Under the pieces are notes generated by a model, which was given only the letters and a program-made list of their open reading frames with translations, was not told where the DNA came from and did not search any database. From assembly GCA_017561985.1 (NCBI GenBank), contig JAFZAZ010000013.1:1-59275 (forward strand): DNA of 59,275 bases, in the 5' to 3' direction. Below, piece after piece: positions 18,962 to 27,683 of this stretch. Source of the stretch: Lachnospiraceae bacterium (lineage in GTDB: Bacteria; Bacillota_A; Clostridia; Lachnospirales; Lachnospiraceae). Both the position numbers and the translations under genes were made by a program. The number at the start of each line of letters is the position of its first letter. The first letter of the stretch is position 1.

Positions 18962-20686
18962 ATGGCTAAAAAAGCAAAAATCACAGTTCATCCGTCGTTT
19001 GAGATCGGTGAGATTTCCGACGAGCTGTTCTCGGCATTCCTTGAGCCGATCGGCACGATGGTGAACGGCACGATGTACAATCCGAAGCATCCGACGGCGG
19101 ACGAGCAGGGTTTCCGTACCGACATCATCAACGCGCTGAAGGAGACGGGGCTTCCCGCGGTTCGTCTTCCCGGCGGCAATTTCGTTTCGGCATGGCAGTG
19201 GAAGGACTCGATCGGCCCGAAGTCGGAGCGCAAGGTTCACCTCGACCCGGCGTGGTATCAGGTGATCCCGAACGATGTCGGACACGACGAATATCTGCAG
19301 TGGGCGGAGAAGATCGGCGCCCGCTCGCTGTACACGGTCAACATGGGAACCGGACGCACGCAGGACGCGATGGACTGCGTGGAATACACGAATTTTCCGG
19401 GCGGAACGTATTGGTCCGACCTGCGTATCAAGAACGGTCACGAGAAGCCGTACGGCGTGAAGACGTGGTATCTCGGCAACGAGATGGACGGCCCGTGGCA
19501 GCTTGGCTCCTGGGACAAGGACCCGCGCGCTTACGGCGTGATGGTCAACGAGACCTCGAAGGCGATGAAGTGGATCGATGCGTCCATCAAGACGGGCGTG
19601 TGTGGATCCTCCGCGCCGTTTATGGAGCATTTTCCGGATTGGGATGAGGCGGCTCTGGACGTGTGCTACGACACGGTCGACTACCTCTCGATCCATCATT
19701 ATCACAGCGCGCCTCCCGGAGACATCAAGGCTTTGCTCGGCGGCGCTCTGTACTACGAGGATTTCATCAACACCGAGATCGCGATGTGCGACTATGTGCA
19801 GTCCAAGCATCGCTCGCCGAAGAAAATGATGATCTCCTTCGACGAGTACGGAGGCATGATCCGCCCGAACTCCCCGCTGCATCCCGGCTGGGGCCGCTAC
19901 AATATGGCGCGTTCGCACTATCGCTTCAACCCGGATCGGCCGTATCTCTTCCACGATCCCGACAAGATGCCGGATCGCCGCTTCCCGGGCGGTGACCTTG
20001 TGCAGATGCTCTCGATGGCTTCCATCCAGCTCGCGCTTCTTCGCCACGCGGACCGCGTGAAGATCGGCTGCATGACCGGCGGCTTGGGCGCTCTGTGTGC
20101 GTCGAACCATGACAACGTATGGCGTTCGGCGTCGCATTTTGCGTTTCTTCAAATGCTCGCTTACGCGAAGGGCACCTCGATGCAGGTTGCGGTCGACAGC
20201 GAGACGTACGACATGCCCTGCTACGCGATCGACGACACTTCGCAGTACGTCGGCAAAACGAATGTTCCGTACGTGGATGCGGCTTGCGCATGGGACAAGA
20301 AAGCGGGCCGCCTCGCGGTGTTCGTGATCAACCGAAACGAGTCCGAGGACTACGCTCTCTCGCTGGACGTCACCGGTTTTTGCAACGGTGCTGCCGCTGC
20401 GCCGACCGTGGCTTCGGTGGCTGAGGTTGTGGAGCCCGCATGGCCTTTCGGCGGCAGCAAGGAGTCGAAGAAGCCGGCGCAGACTTCCGGCAGGATTTCC
20501 TACGCGAAGCTCACCGGATTCTCGAAGTGCACGATGTTCGAGATTGCAGGAGATCCCGAGGCACAGAGCGAGTTCGGCAACGACGAGATCTTCTCACCCG
20601 TCGTCAACAAGCGCGCGAAGCTCGCCGACGGCGTAGTCTCCGCTCACATCCGGCCGCTGTCGCTTGCCGTGATTGTGCTGGAGTGA
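18962..20686 (+). CDS. Intracellular alpha-L-arabinofuranosidase (GH51)
   Basis: A 574-residue glycosidase without a signal peptide, so it acts in the cytoplasm on imported arabino-oligosaccharides. It carries the GH51 signatures RLPGGNFVSAWQW, the acid/base Glu E174 in YLGNEMDGPW, and the nucleophile region ISFDEYGG (E295). The C-terminal beta domain follows at about residue 400. The start ATG at 18962 has an aggaagg site. A 12-base palindrome GGCGCATGCGCC lies at about 18925, just upstream, and could be an operator. A terminator follows. It points to a plant-fibre-degrading lifestyle. Confidence 0.92.
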   Translation: MAKKAKITVHPSFEIGEISDELFSAFLEPIGTMVNGTMYNPKHPTADEQGFRTDIINALKETGLPAVRLPGGNFVSAWQWKDSIGPKSERKVHLDPAWYQVIPNDVGHDEYLQWAEKIGARSLYTVNMGTGRTQDAMDCVEYTNFPGGTYWSDLRIKNGHEKPYGVKTWYLGNEMDGPWQLGSWDKDPRAYGVMVNETSKAMKWIDASIKTGVCGSSAPFMEHFPDWDEAALDVCYDTVDYLSIHHYHSAPPGDIKALLGGALYYEDFINTEIAMCDYVQSKHRSPKKMMISFDEYGGMIRPNSPLHPGWGRYNMARSHYRFNPDRPYLFHDPDKMPDRRFPGGDLVQMLSMASIQLALLRHADRVKIGCMTGGLGALCASNHDNVWRSASHFAFLQMLAYAKGTSMQVAVDSETYDMPCYAIDDTSQYVGKTNVPYVDAACAWDKKAGRLAVFVINRNESEDYALSLDVTGFCNGAAAAPTVASVAEVVEPAWPFGGSKESKKPAQTSGRISYAKLTGFSKCTMFEIAGDPEAQSEFGNDEIFSPVVNKRAKLADGVVSAHIRPLSLAVIVLE

Positions 20687-20774
20687 TTTCGGCGGAAACG
20701 AGCCTGTCAGGAGCGTTTTCGTGAAGGACGATTTCTCCGTAAACGCAGGCACACATTGAAAGACAAATGAAACG

Positions 20775-20809
20775 AAACGGTTGCGGCATTGCGTCCGCAG
20801 CCGTTTTTT
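20775..20809 (+). terminator. Terminator after the GH51 gene
   Basis: A 9-base stem cggttgcgg (20778-20786) with ccgcagccg (20795-20803) is followed by six T. A CATTTTCC word directly abuts it. Confidence 0.8.
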
Positions 20810-20837
20810 CATTTTCCGAAAGATCAGGCTGCCCATG

Positions 20838-20866
20838 TTGCTTTTGCCCCGGAAACATGCTATTTT
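20838..20866 (+). promoter_or_regulatory. Candidate promoter for the downstream lipoprotein
   Basis: TTGCTT (20838) and TATTTT (20861) are 17 bases apart, about 68 bases before the lipoprotein start. It is weak at both hexamers, so this is tentative. Confidence 0.35.
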
Positions 20867-20933
20867 ACAGGCAAGGGGCGCGGGGGAATGCGCCCGGGAC
20901 GACACGGCAGTAACGTCGGAAAGGAGGTCTGCC

Positions 20934-21899
20934 ATGAGGAGAGGTTTTACGAAAAGAAAGCGCGGAGGCTGCAAGCCTGCCGGATTCGCGGCGGTTTGTG
21001 TTCTCGCGGCGTGCGTACTTGCGGTCTGCCTTCTTGCGTCGTGCGGAAAGAACGACCCGGCGAAAAACTCGGATGTGAACCCGGCAGCAACCACGACGAC
21101 CGTGACGCCTGCGCAGGAGCCGACGCAGGAGCTGACACCCACTCAGGAGCCGACAGGAGAGCCGACCCCGACGCAGAAACCGACGCCGACAATCGGGGAA
21201 AAGGAAGCGGAGGCGAACGCAAAGCGCGAGGCGAGAGCCGGGAAGACGGTTATTTACGGCCCGAACAGAGCGCCGGATGAGCCATACATCACCGATTACG
21301 TGAATTGGAACAACAAGATGCTCATCTGGGATTTGCATGATATCGTGTCCGAGTGCGCGGATGACGACCTTCTGGCGATCGGGTATTTTAATCCGAATTT
21401 TGTCTATGACGGCAAGACCGCGCGGGAATACGAGGCAGCGTACCTGCTCGAGAGCAAGATCCCGGAATTGATGGAGCTGCTTTTGAAGGAAGGCGAATAC
21501 CTGAAGTACGGAGCGGCGCTGTACGAGACCGGAACGCCGGACGGTGAGCGCTGGACCAGAGAGCTTTATGAGGAGCGGGTTGCGATGTATGGCGACCTGA
21601 TCGAGCGGTACATTGTCGACGGCGAGCTTATGCGCGAGCAGCTTGCGAAAGATATCGAGACGGCGAAGGAACTTTACACCCGGGGTGAGGCTTATTTTGC
21701 GTATGAAAATGCAACCGTGGCGTATCACGCGGAGCTTGCGGAGCGGCTGCGGAAGGAGAGGGGCGTCGACGCGGAGTTCAACGGCCGCGCTCTTGTCATG
21801 TATATGACCCGGGAGGAGTTCGCAATATTCAGGATGAATCCCGGCAGGGAAGGTCTCGATGAGGGAGCGTACACTGATGTGAAGGCGCCCGAAAAATAA
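20934..21899 (+). CDS. Lipoprotein with Thr/Pro linker, unknown function
   Basis: A 321-residue lipoprotein. A basic N-terminus (MRRGFTKRKR) leads into a Cys-rich hydrophobic segment and the lipobox LASC (Cys37). Next come about 45 residues of Thr/Pro/Glu-rich linker and a charged domain of about 210 residues that is mostly predicted helix (long Glu/Arg/Lys/Tyr stretches). I do not recognise the domain. The ATG at 20934 follows a strong ribosome site (aaggaggtctgcc); longer upstream readings lack one. It is monocistronic, ending just before the tryptophan T-box promoter. Confidence 0.75.
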   Translation: MRRGFTKRKRGGCKPAGFAAVCVLAACVLAVCLLASCGKNDPAKNSDVNPAATTTTVTPAQEPTQELTPTQEPTGEPTPTQKPTPTIGEKEAEANAKREARAGKTVIYGPNRAPDEPYITDYVNWNNKMLIWDLHDIVSECADDDLLAIGYFNPNFVYDGKTAREYEAAYLLESKIPELMELLLKEGEYLKYGAALYETGTPDGERWTRELYEERVAMYGDLIERYIVDGELMREQLAKDIETAKELYTRGEAYFAYENATVAYHAELAERLRKERGVDAEFNGRALVMYMTREEFAIFRMNPGREGLDEGAYTDVKAPEK

Positions 21900-21912
21900 C
21901 ACAAAAAATCTG

Positions 21913-21941
21913 TTGACAAATGCATGATGCACTGTTATAAT
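21913..21941 (+). promoter_or_regulatory. Consensus sigmaA promoter of the trp operon
   Basis: TTGACA (21913-21918) and TATAAT (21936-21941) are both perfect, with a 17-base spacer. It starts transcription of the T-box leader. Confidence 0.9.
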
Positions 21942-21949
21942 CAGCAACA

Positions 21950-22247
21950 ATTTAAGACAATCGCACACAAACAAACCGTTGAAGCGGAGATAACGGCAAC
22001 GATGCCTTCACAGAGAGCCTGCGCAGCTGAGAATCAGGCAAGAAACACATTGTCAAATGGACCGCGGAGGGCGCAGTCAAACGGGAACTTCCCCGGAGTA
22101 TTCTGCGACGTGCTGGCAGACGTGACATGCCGGGGATATGATGGTATCCTGCAGAGAGCGCAGCAATTGGCTGCGAATCAAGGTGGCACCGCGAATACGT
22201 AATGATTCGTCCTTGACAGAAGTAACATTCTGTCAAGGACTTTTTTT
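21950..22247 (+). promoter_or_regulatory. Tryptophan T-box riboswitch with terminator
   Basis: The leader has the ordered T-box elements. The stem I region contains AGAGAGCCTGC, then the specifier loop with UGG (22058-22060) followed by the usual ACC. The T-box sequence aaggtggcaccgcg is at 22180-22193, and an intrinsic terminator (gtccttgacaga/tctgtcaaggac, 22209-22240) is followed by seven T. UGG is the Trp codon, and the TGGC acceptor-binding bases match the G73 discriminator of bacterial tRNA-Trp. Uncharged tRNA-Trp should stabilise the antiterminator and switch on trpE and the genes after it. The gap from 22248 to 22370 is GC-rich with no other feature. Confidence 0.93.
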
Positions 22248-22370
22248 GCGCGCTAAGCGAGAGTTCTTCCGCCGGCGGAGGCCGGCGGGATCGACCGGGC
22301 GGCTCGCGGAAACGCCGTTTCCGGCGAGGGGCGGGCGGAAGCGCAAGACAAATTAAGGAGGGTAAAGAGT

Positions 22371-23837
22371 ATGCACATTCAACCGAGTCTGGAGCGAATG
22401 AAGGAGATTGCAGCGGAAGGCATCTACACGGTGGCGCCTGTGAGCTGCGAGATGCTTGCGGATTTTACGACGCCGATCGAGGCACTGCGGGTGCTGAAGT
22501 CCGTGTCGGACCATTGCTTCCTGCTGGAGTCCGCGAGAGCGGATGAGACATGGGGACGCTACACGTTCCTCGGATACGACCCGAAGAGGTCGATCTCCTG
22601 TCTGGACGGCGAGCTGGTCGACGGCGACACGGTCGTTCACACGGACGATCCGTCGGAGTATTTGCGCAAGGTGCTTGCGGATTTTCGAAGCCCTCGCTTC
22701 CCGGAACTGCCGCCTTTCGCCGGCGGACTGATGGGATACTGGTCGTACGACTACCTCGGCTATCGCGAGCCGAGCGTGCGCTGTCGGATTGAGGACCAGG
22801 AAGCTTTCCGCGACGTCGATGTGATGCTCTTCGACAAGGTAATCGCATTTGACCACGTGAAGCAGAAAATAGTCCTGATCGTCTGCGCGAGACTCGACGA
22901 TGTCGAGGCGGGCTACCGTGAGGCAACCGGGGAGCTTGAGCGATTGGCGAAGCTGCTCCGGAGCGGGCAGAAGAAGCAGGAGCCTGCGGGACAGCTCACC
23001 GGCGAGATTACTGAGCTGTTCAGCAAGGAAGAGTATTGCAAAATGGTGGAGCGTGCGAAAGAGTATATCCGCGAGGGAGACATGTTCCAGATCGTTCTTT
23101 CGAACCGCCTGAGCGCGCCGTTCGAAGGAAGCCTTCTCAATACGTACCGCGTGCTTCGCACCATCAATCCTTCGCCGTACATGTTCTATCTCTCGGGCAC
23201 GGACGTGGAAGTTGCCGGCGCTTCGCCGGAGACTCTCGTCAAACTCGAGGACGGCGTGCTTCACACCTTCCCCCTCGCAGGAACGAGGCCGAGAGGAAAG
23301 ACGATGAAGGAAGACGCGGAGCTTGAGGCCGCACTCCTTCGGGACGAGAAAGAGCTCGCGGAGCACAACATGCTCGTCGACCTGGGTCGCAACGACCTCG
23401 GCAAGATCAGCCGCTTCGGAACGGTTCAGGTGGAACAGTACCATCAGATTGAGAGATTCTCACACGTGATGCACATCGGCTCCACGGTTCGCGGCGAGAT
23501 CCGCAGCGAGTGCGACGCACTCGACGCCATCGAGGCGGTGCTTCCTGCAGGAACGCTCTCGGGTGCACCGAAGATCCGCGCCTGCCAGCGCATCGCAGAA
23601 CTTGAGCAGAACAAGCGAGGCATCTACGGAGGTGCCATCGGATATATCGACTTTACCGGAAACATGGACACCTGCATCGCAATCCGCATCGCATACAAAA
23701 AGAACGGTCGCGTCTTCGTACGCAGCGGCGCGGGAATCGTGGCCGACTCCGTTCCGGAGAAAGAGTACGAGGAATGCCGCAACAAAGCGATGGCTTCACT
23801 CAGGGCATTGCAGCAGGCGCAGGAGGTGGACGGATGA
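22371..23837 (+). CDS. trpE: Anthranilate synthase component I
   Basis: TrpE makes anthranilate from chorismate, using ammonia passed on by TrpG; this is the first step of tryptophan synthesis. It is 488 residues, the usual length. The chorismate-binding core is complete: RTINPSPYMFYL, GASPETLVKLEDG, PLAGTRPRGKT, DLGRNDLGKI, PAGTLSGAPKIRA and YGGAIGYIDFTGN. Feedback inhibition by Trp is expected from the N-terminal LLES-like motif (CFLLESARADETWGRYTFLG). The ATG at 22371 follows aaggagg. The stop codon overlaps the trpG start (ATGA), coupling synthesis of the two subunits. Confidence 0.97.
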   Translation: MHIQPSLERMKEIAAEGIYTVAPVSCEMLADFTTPIEALRVLKSVSDHCFLLESARADETWGRYTFLGYDPKRSISCLDGELVDGDTVVHTDDPSEYLRKVLADFRSPRFPELPPFAGGLMGYWSYDYLGYREPSVRCRIEDQEAFRDVDVMLFDKVIAFDHVKQKIVLIVCARLDDVEAGYREATGELERLAKLLRSGQKKQEPAGQLTGEITELFSKEEYCKMVERAKEYIREGDMFQIVLSNRLSAPFEGSLLNTYRVLRTINPSPYMFYLSGTDVEVAGASPETLVKLEDGVLHTFPLAGTRPRGKTMKEDAELEAALLRDEKELAEHNMLVDLGRNDLGKISRFGTVQVEQYHQIERFSHVMHIGSTVRGEIRSECDALDAIEAVLPAGTLSGAPKIRACQRIAELEQNKRGIYGGAIGYIDFTGNMDTCIAIRIAYKKNGRVFVRSGAGIVADSVPEKEYEECRNKAMASLRALQQAQEVDG

Positions 23838-24400
23838 TTCTTTTGATTGATAACTACGACAGTTTTTCCTACAATCTCTACCAGCTGATCGGCGAGATCA
23901 ACCCGGACATCCGGGTGATTAGAAACGACGAGATGACAGTGGAGGAAATCCGCGAACTCGCTCCGAGCCACATCATCCTTTCACCCGGTCCGGGACGGCC
24001 CGAGGACGCGGGCGTGATCATCGAAGTCGCCAAGACGATTGCGAAAGAAATTCCTACCCTCGGCGTATGCCTGGGACACCAGGCAATCTGCGCGGCATAC
24101 GGTGCAACGGTTACTTACGCCAAACAGCTGATGCACGGCAAACAATCGGTTGTCCGCCTGAACCGCGAGAGTCCGCTCTTCCGCGGCTGCCCGCAGGAGG
24201 CACCGGTAGCCCAGTATCACTCGCTCGCTGCTGACGCAGCGACGATACCGGCAGAGCTGGAAGTCACGGCGGAGACCGCTGACGGCGAAGTGATGGCCGT
24301 ACAGCACCGCGATTACCCGATCTACGGTGTTCAGTTCCATCCCGAATCAATCCTGACGCCGGACGGCCGCAGAATGCTTCGGAATTTCCTGAAGTTGTAG
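23834..24400 (+). CDS. trpG: Anthranilate synthase component II (glutamine amidotransferase)
   Basis: A 188-residue class I glutamine amidotransferase that supplies ammonia to TrpE. The catalytic triad is visible: C79 in GVCLGHQAI, and H169 and E171 in VQFHPESIL. The oxyanion-loop motif LSPGPGRPEDAG is intact. The start is the ATG at 23834, overlapping the trpE stop and preceded by aggaggtggac; it begins with the family sequence MILLIDNYDSF. It is not fused to trpD. It may also serve folate synthesis if no separate pabA exists, which cannot be judged here. Downstream lies the 483-base repeat-bearing gap. Confidence 0.97.
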   Translation: MILLIDNYDSFSYNLYQLIGEINPDIRVIRNDEMTVEEIRELAPSHIILSPGPGRPEDAGVIIEVAKTIAKEIPTLGVCLGHQAICAAYGATVTYAKQLMHGKQSVVRLNRESPLFRGCPQEAPVAQYHSLAADAATIPAELEVTAETADGEVMAVQHRDYPIYGVQFHPESILTPDGRRMLRNFLKL

Positions 24401-24473
24401 GGGCGGGGGCCGGGCGGGAGGCCAGGCTGGAAGTTTCGAAACCCGTTCGGAATGTTGCATACGGGTAGACTTT

Positions 24474-24759
24474 CTGTTGAATTCTTGCAAAAAGAAAATT
24501 TCAACAGAAGAAAGCCTAATGAGGTATACTTCCGGAGAGAGGAATTCAAGACTTTTACTGTTGAAAAGCTTCAAAGGAGAACGGACAACAGAAAAAAACC
24601 GGAGTTGATACCTGTCTCGTAGCCAAGAGACCGAAGAAATTTCTGTTGAAACTCATGAAACACAGGTGGACAACAGAAAAACCCAAATTTCCATGAAAAA
24701 ACGGCTGTACCCGTCTCGAGAATTACTGTTGCTTTTGAAAGAAAGATGGAAAACAACAG
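24474..24759 (+). repeat. Array of four phased inverted repeats between trpG and trpD
   Basis: Four units start with CTGTTG and end with CAACAG: 24474-24507, 24558-24591, 24643-24676 and 24726-24759. Each is exactly 34 bases, with 22 bases of dissimilar interior sequence; unit starts are 84, 85 and 83 bases apart. T-rich (ttt, tta) and A-rich (agaaaa) flanks are shared. The whole 24401-24883 gap is A-rich and has no credible gene; a cdsless 94-codon minus-strand reading is low-complexity. In RNA each unit could form a 6-8 base-pair stem with a large loop; in DNA the units lie about eight helical turns apart. The function is unknown. Confidence 0.8.
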
Positions 24760-24883
24760 AAAAAACTGGGAAAAGAAGCTAATCACCGGGATAAAACGGG
24801 ATTTCAGCCGGAGAAAACCAAAGGGCCCGGAGAAACGGGTCAAAACATAAATCAAAATCTTTAATCAAAAGGAGAACAAGACC

Positions 24884-25906
24884 ATGATCAAGGAAGCAAT
24901 TGTAAAGATTGTCAGCAAGGGAGACCTCACTTACGATGAGGCGTACAGTGTAATGAACGAAATCATGAGCGGCGAGACGACGCCCACACAGAATGCGGCT
25001 TTTCTTGCTGCTTTGTCCACCAAGAGCGCGAGAGCGGAGACAACAGATGAGATCGCGGGCTGCGCGGCAGCAATGCGCGACCATGCAACTCGTGTCGATA
25101 CGGGTATGGATATCTTCGAGATCGTGGGAACCGGCGGCGACAATGCCCAGAGCTTCAATATCTCGACGACGGCAGCGATCGTTGCGGCAGCGGGCGGTGT
25201 GAAAGTTGCCAAGCACGGCAACCGCGCGGCATCGTCCCTGTGCGGTACGGCGGATTGTCTCGAGGCGCTCGGCGTGAACATCCAGCAGAGCCCGGAGCGC
25301 TGCATCGAGCTTCTCAAGGAAGCCGGTATGTGCTTCTTCTTTGCACAGAAATATCATTCGTCGATGAAGTATGTCGGACCGATCCGCAAGGAGCTTGGTT
25401 TCCGTACTGTGTTCAACATCCTTGGACCGCTCACGAACCCGGGACGCCCGACGATGCAGCTTCTCGGTGTGTATGACGAGTATCTCGTAGAACCGCTTGC
25501 GCAGGTTCTTGTGAGTCTCGGCGTAAAGCGCGGTATGGTAGTGTACGGTATGGATAAGCTCGATGAAATCTCCATGAGCGCGCCGACGAAGGTGTGCGAG
25601 ATCCGCGACGGATGGTTCCGCACCACGACGATTGCGCCGGAGGATTTCGGAATCACACGCTGCACAAAGGACGATTTGAAGGGCGGCACCCCTGCAGAGA
25701 ACGCACAGATCACACGCGACATTCTCGCAGGCGCCAAGGGACCCAAGCGCGACGCCGTTCTGATGAATGCAGGAGCAGCGCTTTATATCGCGGGCAAGGC
25801 GGAGAGTTTTGCGGACGGCATTAAGCTTGCAGCAGAGTTGATTGATTCCGGCAAGGCGACGGCAACCCTCGAGAAGATCATCGAGGTCAGCAACCGCCCG
25901 GAGTAA
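24884..25906 (+). CDS. trpD: Anthranilate phosphoribosyltransferase
   Basis: TrpD joins anthranilate to PRPP in the second tryptophan-specific step. It is 340 residues, as usual. The PRPP motif [15 protein letters not shown] is at residues 81-95, [21 protein letters not shown] is the second substrate-binding block, and [19 protein letters not shown] is the family signature. The ATG at 24884 follows aaaaggagaac. It lies 483 bases after trpG, a long gap for this operon, with the inverted-repeat array in between; no second promoter or terminator is clear there. Confidence 0.97.
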   Translation: MIKEAIVKIVSKGDLTYDEAYSVMNEIMSGETTPTQNAAFLAALSTKSARAETTDEIAGCAAAMRDHATRVDTGMDIFEIVGTGGDNAQSFNISTTAAIVAAAGGVKVAKHGNRAASSLCGTADCLEALGVNIQQSPERCIELLKEAGMCFFFAQKYHSSMKYVGPIRKELGFRTVFNILGPLTNPGRPTMQLLGVYDEYLVEPLAQVLVSLGVKRGMVVYGMDKLDEISMSAPTKVCEIRDGWFRTTTIAPEDFGITRCTKDDLKGGTPAENAQITRDILAGAKGPKRDAVLMNAGAALYIAGKAESFADGIKLAAELIDSGKATATLEKIIEVSNRPE

Positions 25907-26004
25907 ACACCGGAACCCATCCACATTGCCGAATAGAGCGGCCGACGCGGCCGCAGGATTATACAGAAAGTCTCGCAGGGATGCGGGAACAGAGGTACAG
26001 GTTG

Positions 26005-26787
26005 ATGAACATATTGGAACAGCTTGCGGAGCATGCGAGAGAACGCACGGAGGCAGCCAAGAGAAAGCTTTCGGAGGCGGATGTTCGACGCATGGCGGAG
26101 TCGCTGCCGAAGAACCCGGGTCGGTTCTTTGCGGCGCTGTCGCACCCCGGAATTTCCTTTGTTTGCGAGTGCAAGAAGGCGTCGCCCTCGAAGGGGTTGA
26201 TCTCGCCGGAGTATCCGTATTACCGCATCGCGCGGGAGTATGAGGCGGCCGGCGCGGACGCGATTTCCGTGCTGACCGAACCGAAGTGGTTCCTCGGAAG
26301 CGAGGAACATTTGCGGGAGATCGCGGAGGGCGTGACGATCCCGTGCCTGCGGAAGGATTTTACAGTGGACCCGTACATGATCTACGAGGCGAAGCTTCTC
26401 GGCGCGTCTGCGGTGCTTTTGATCGTGTCGCTGCTTGACGAGTCGCGAATTCGGGAGTATCTTTCTCTTTGTGAGGAACTCGGGCTTGCGGCGCTCACGG
26501 AGACGCACGACGAGGCGGAGGTCGAGACGGCGCTTCGCGCGGGAGCAAGAATCCTCGGAGTGAACAACCGGAACCTCAAGGATTTTACAGTGGATACGTC
26601 CAACAGCAGACGCCTTCGCAAAATGGTCCCCGAGGGTACGATCTTCGTTTCGGAGAGCGGCGTGAAGACGGCGGACGACGTGGCGGCGCTTCGCGCGGCA
26701 GGCGTGGACGCGGTGCTGGTCGGCGAGACGCTGATGCGCGCGGCCGACATCCGCGGCAAATTGGCGGAACTTCGCGGCACAAACTGA
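26005..26787 (+). CDS. trpC: Indole-3-glycerol phosphate synthase
   Basis: TrpC closes the indole ring from the carboxyphenylamino-deoxyribulose phosphate intermediate. It is 260 residues, with the TIM-barrel motifs ECKKASPSKGLI, AISVLTEPKWFLGS, CLRKDF, AVLLIVSLL, GVNNRNLKDF and VSESGV. The start ATG at 26005 (MNILEQL) is preferred to the upstream 25981 because of the family N-terminus. The stop codon lies inside the first unit of a degenerate tandem repeat that continues for about 100 bases downstream. It is separate from trpF, not fused. Confidence 0.96.
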   Translation: MNILEQLAEHARERTEAAKRKLSEADVRRMAESLPKNPGRFFAALSHPGISFVCECKKASPSKGLISPEYPYYRIAREYEAAGADAISVLTEPKWFLGSEEHLREIAEGVTIPCLRKDFTVDPYMIYEAKLLGASAVLLIVSLLDESRIREYLSLCEELGLAALTETHDEAEVETALRAGARILGVNNRNLKDFTVDTSNSRRLRKMVPEGTIFVSESGVKTADDVAALRAAGVDAVLVGETLMRAADIRGKLAELRGTN

Positions 26788-26893
26788 GCACAGCCCGGAA
26801 CCTGAGCGCGGCCCCGGAAACTGAACGCAGCCGGAAACTGAGCGCAGCCCCGGAAACTGAGCGCAGTCCGGAAACCGGGCGCAGCCTCGGAAA
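26780..26893 (+). repeat. Degenerate 17-19 base tandem repeat spanning the trpC stop codon
   Basis: About six units of the form GGAAACTGAGCGCAGCCCC follow one another with lengths of 19, 19, 17, 19, 18 and 19. The first, imperfect unit (AAACTGAGCACAGCCC) contains the TGA stop of trpC, so the array looks like duplications of the gene's 3' end. Each unit repeats the in-frame-style CTGA. It fills most of the trpC-trpF gap. Confidence 0.8.
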
Positions 26894-26942
26894 ATTGTTA
26901 CACCCGGACGGGTCAATCCGTTGGGAAACACAGGTAAGAAAA

Positions 26943-27662
26943 ATGACAAAGATCAAACTTTGCGGGCTCTCCCGCCCGCAGGACATTGAAGCGGCAAATG
27001 CGCTCGCGCCCGATTACATCGGTTTTGTGTTCGCAGAGAAGAGCAGGCGGTATGTGACGCCGGAGCGGGCACGTGAGCTGCGGAAACTGCTGAAGCCCGG
27101 AATCGCTGCGGTAGGCGTGTTCGTCGACGCGGAACCGGAATCGGTCGCAGGGTTGCTTCGCGAGGGAATCATCGATATCGCGCAGCTGCACGGAGCGGAG
27201 GACGAAGTGTATATCCGCAGGCTCCGCGAGCTTACGGACCGCCCGATCATCAAGGCGTTCCGGCTGGGTGATGCGGCGGCAGGGCAGGAGAAAACCGAAA
27301 AAACAGTCGAGGGTTCAGCCGGTACGCCGGCAGCAGTAACGAAGCAAGATGACTTCTCGACAGCCCAGGAGGAAGTGCTGCGGGCGGCAGCCGCAAGCAG
27401 CGCAGACATCGTTTTGCTGGATTCCGGCGCGGGCACGGGCATGGTGCTGAACTGGGAGAGGTTAGCGGAGCGGAAGTTTCCGAGAGAGTACATCCTCGCA
27501 GGAGGATTGACCCCGGAAAATGTCGGTGAAGCAATCCGATCGCTGCACCCGATGGGCGTGGACGTGAGCTCCGGAATTGAGAGCGAAAAAGTGAAGGACG
27601 AGTCGAAAATGGCGGCATTTGTCGATGCGGTCCGGGACACGCAGGAAGAGCAGAGCGATTGA
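26943..27662 (+). CDS. trpF: Phosphoribosylanthranilate isomerase
   Basis: TrpF carries out the Amadori rearrangement before TrpC. The N-terminal KIKLCGLSRPQDIEAAN carries the catalytic Cys, and LLDSGAGTGMVLNWERL and ILAGGLTPENVGEAI carry the catalytic Asp and phosphate loop. At 239 residues it is about 35 longer than usual; the excess is a Gln/Glu/Thr-rich insert near residues 120-150 between two core strands. The ATG at 26943 is preceded only by a weak site (caggtaag), so initiation may rely on coupling or be poor. It lies 21 bases upstream of trpB. Confidence 0.94.
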   Translation: MTKIKLCGLSRPQDIEAANALAPDYIGFVFAEKSRRYVTPERARELRKLLKPGIAAVGVFVDAEPESVAGLLREGIIDIAQLHGAEDEVYIRRLRELTDRPIIKAFRLGDAAAGQEKTEKTVEGSAGTPAAVTKQDDFSTAQEEVLRAAAASSADIVLLDSGAGTGMVLNWERLAERKFPREYILAGGLTPENVGEAIRSLHPMGVDVSSGIESEKVKDESKMAAFVDAVRDTQEEQSD

Positions 27663-27683
27663 CAGACAGAAAGGAAAGAGACC

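Noticed and set aside
24474..24759. A degenerate CRISPR between trpG and trpD
   Set aside because: Only the 6-base ends of each unit are conserved; interior and spacer sequences are unrelated, and no cas gene is present.
24571..24855. A 94-residue Phe-rich minus-strand protein in the trpG-trpD gap
   Set aside because: It arises from the A-rich repeats read in reverse, with no ribosome site.
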